Assembly: GCF_014534745.1 (NCBI RefSeq)
Contig: NZ_JACVVP010000030.1
Span: 27,176-91,175, forward strand
Reading direction: 5' to 3'
Source of the DNA: Flammeovirga sp. EKP202
GTDB taxonomy: Bacteria; Bacteroidota; Bacteroidia; Cytophagales; Flammeovirgaceae
DNA length: 64,000 nt
Shown here: positions 63,953-64,000 of the stretch, piece after piece
How positions within the stretch are numbered: position 1 is the stretch's first letter
How the letters are laid out: every line of letters begins with the position of its first letter
Program-made: the position numbers and the translations under genes
Notes under the pieces: model-generated
What the model saw: the letters and a program-made list of their open reading frames with translations, nothing else
The model's database searches: none
What the model was told of the DNA's origin: nothing

Positions 63953-64000
63953 AATTTTGATTTTTCATTATTTGATTTAAAGTCGATCTTTATTCTATGA

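Noticed and set aside
1..64000. Prophage, plasmid origin or rRNA operon
   Set aside because: No phage structural genes, integrase, replication gene or rRNA sequence were recognised in the window.

Overview
The window looks like chromosome of a free-living, probably marine member of the Bacteroidota, order Cytophagales, most like a Flammeovirga-type organism. I infer this from AT-rich DNA, the gene families present (DUF5686, DUF4905, 7TM-DISM sensors, fused SecDF, RprXY-like two-component pair, Bacteroidota-type 'asparagine synthetase B', MetZ, split transketolase, YpdA), few clear Shine-Dalgarno sequences, and several promoters of the Bacteroidota type (TTG, 17-19 bases, TAnnTTTG). No species can be named from the sequence alone.

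Layout. 1-8 kb: a membrane class III cyclase, a membrane protein with a Coq4-like metal motif, a DUF6940-like protein, then an AraC regulator followed by an SDR dehydrogenase and an Old Yellow Enzyme reductase, a DUF3626 protein, an isochorismatase-fold hydrolase and a small membrane protein. 8-12 kb: a structured dispersed repeat, a lipoprotein, the RprX/RprY-like sensor kinase and regulator, and a long gene-free stretch ending in an odd tRNA-like sequence with its own terminator. 12-17.5 kb: a minus-strand operon (serine hydrolase-fold protein without catalytic residues, YpdA, SDR) and a PcrA/UvrD helicase. 17.9-23 kb: YqgE, a Dcp-like M3 peptidase, an IscA/ErpA-type protein, and a 7TM-DISM membrane sensor fused to the DNA-binding front end of an IS1595-type transposase. 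23-28 kb: a patatin outer-membrane protein, then an operon of promoter, SAM-I riboswitch, lipoprotein and metK. 28-37 kb: an outer-membrane beta-barrel protein with its own response regulator and kinase, an M20 peptidase, a DUF5686 protein and the second copy of the structured repeat. 37-47 kb: an amidotransferase-fold protein, a MacB-type permease, NfeD, DUF4905, LysM/DPBB, a glycosyltransferase, a GDSL lipoprotein and a pseudo-caspase. 47-57 kb: SecDF, small secreted proteins, GdhA, a SpoIIE phosphatase, an OppC-like permease and a GT2. 57-62.4 kb: Bcp, a transketolase N-terminal half, a DHFR-like protein, GNAT, rhodanese, OsmC and MetZ. 62.4-64 kb: an accessory segment with GC-richer inverted repeats, a broken Imm11-like immunity gene and a second orphan gene, resembling an immunity-gene array of a polymorphic toxin locus.

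Most of the window is core housekeeping, envelope and redox metabolism. Sulfur and methyl metabolism is represented by MetZ and by riboswitch-controlled MetK; envelope biogenesis by SecDF, LysM, NfeD, patatin barrel and DUF5686; thiol and oxidative stress by YpdA, Bcp, OsmC, OYE and rhodanese. The most unusual items are the sensor-transposase-domain fusion (21253-23133), the two-copy structured repeat, the tRNA-like gene with a lengthened anticodon arm, two enzyme-fold proteins that lost catalytic residues, and the immunity-like tail.
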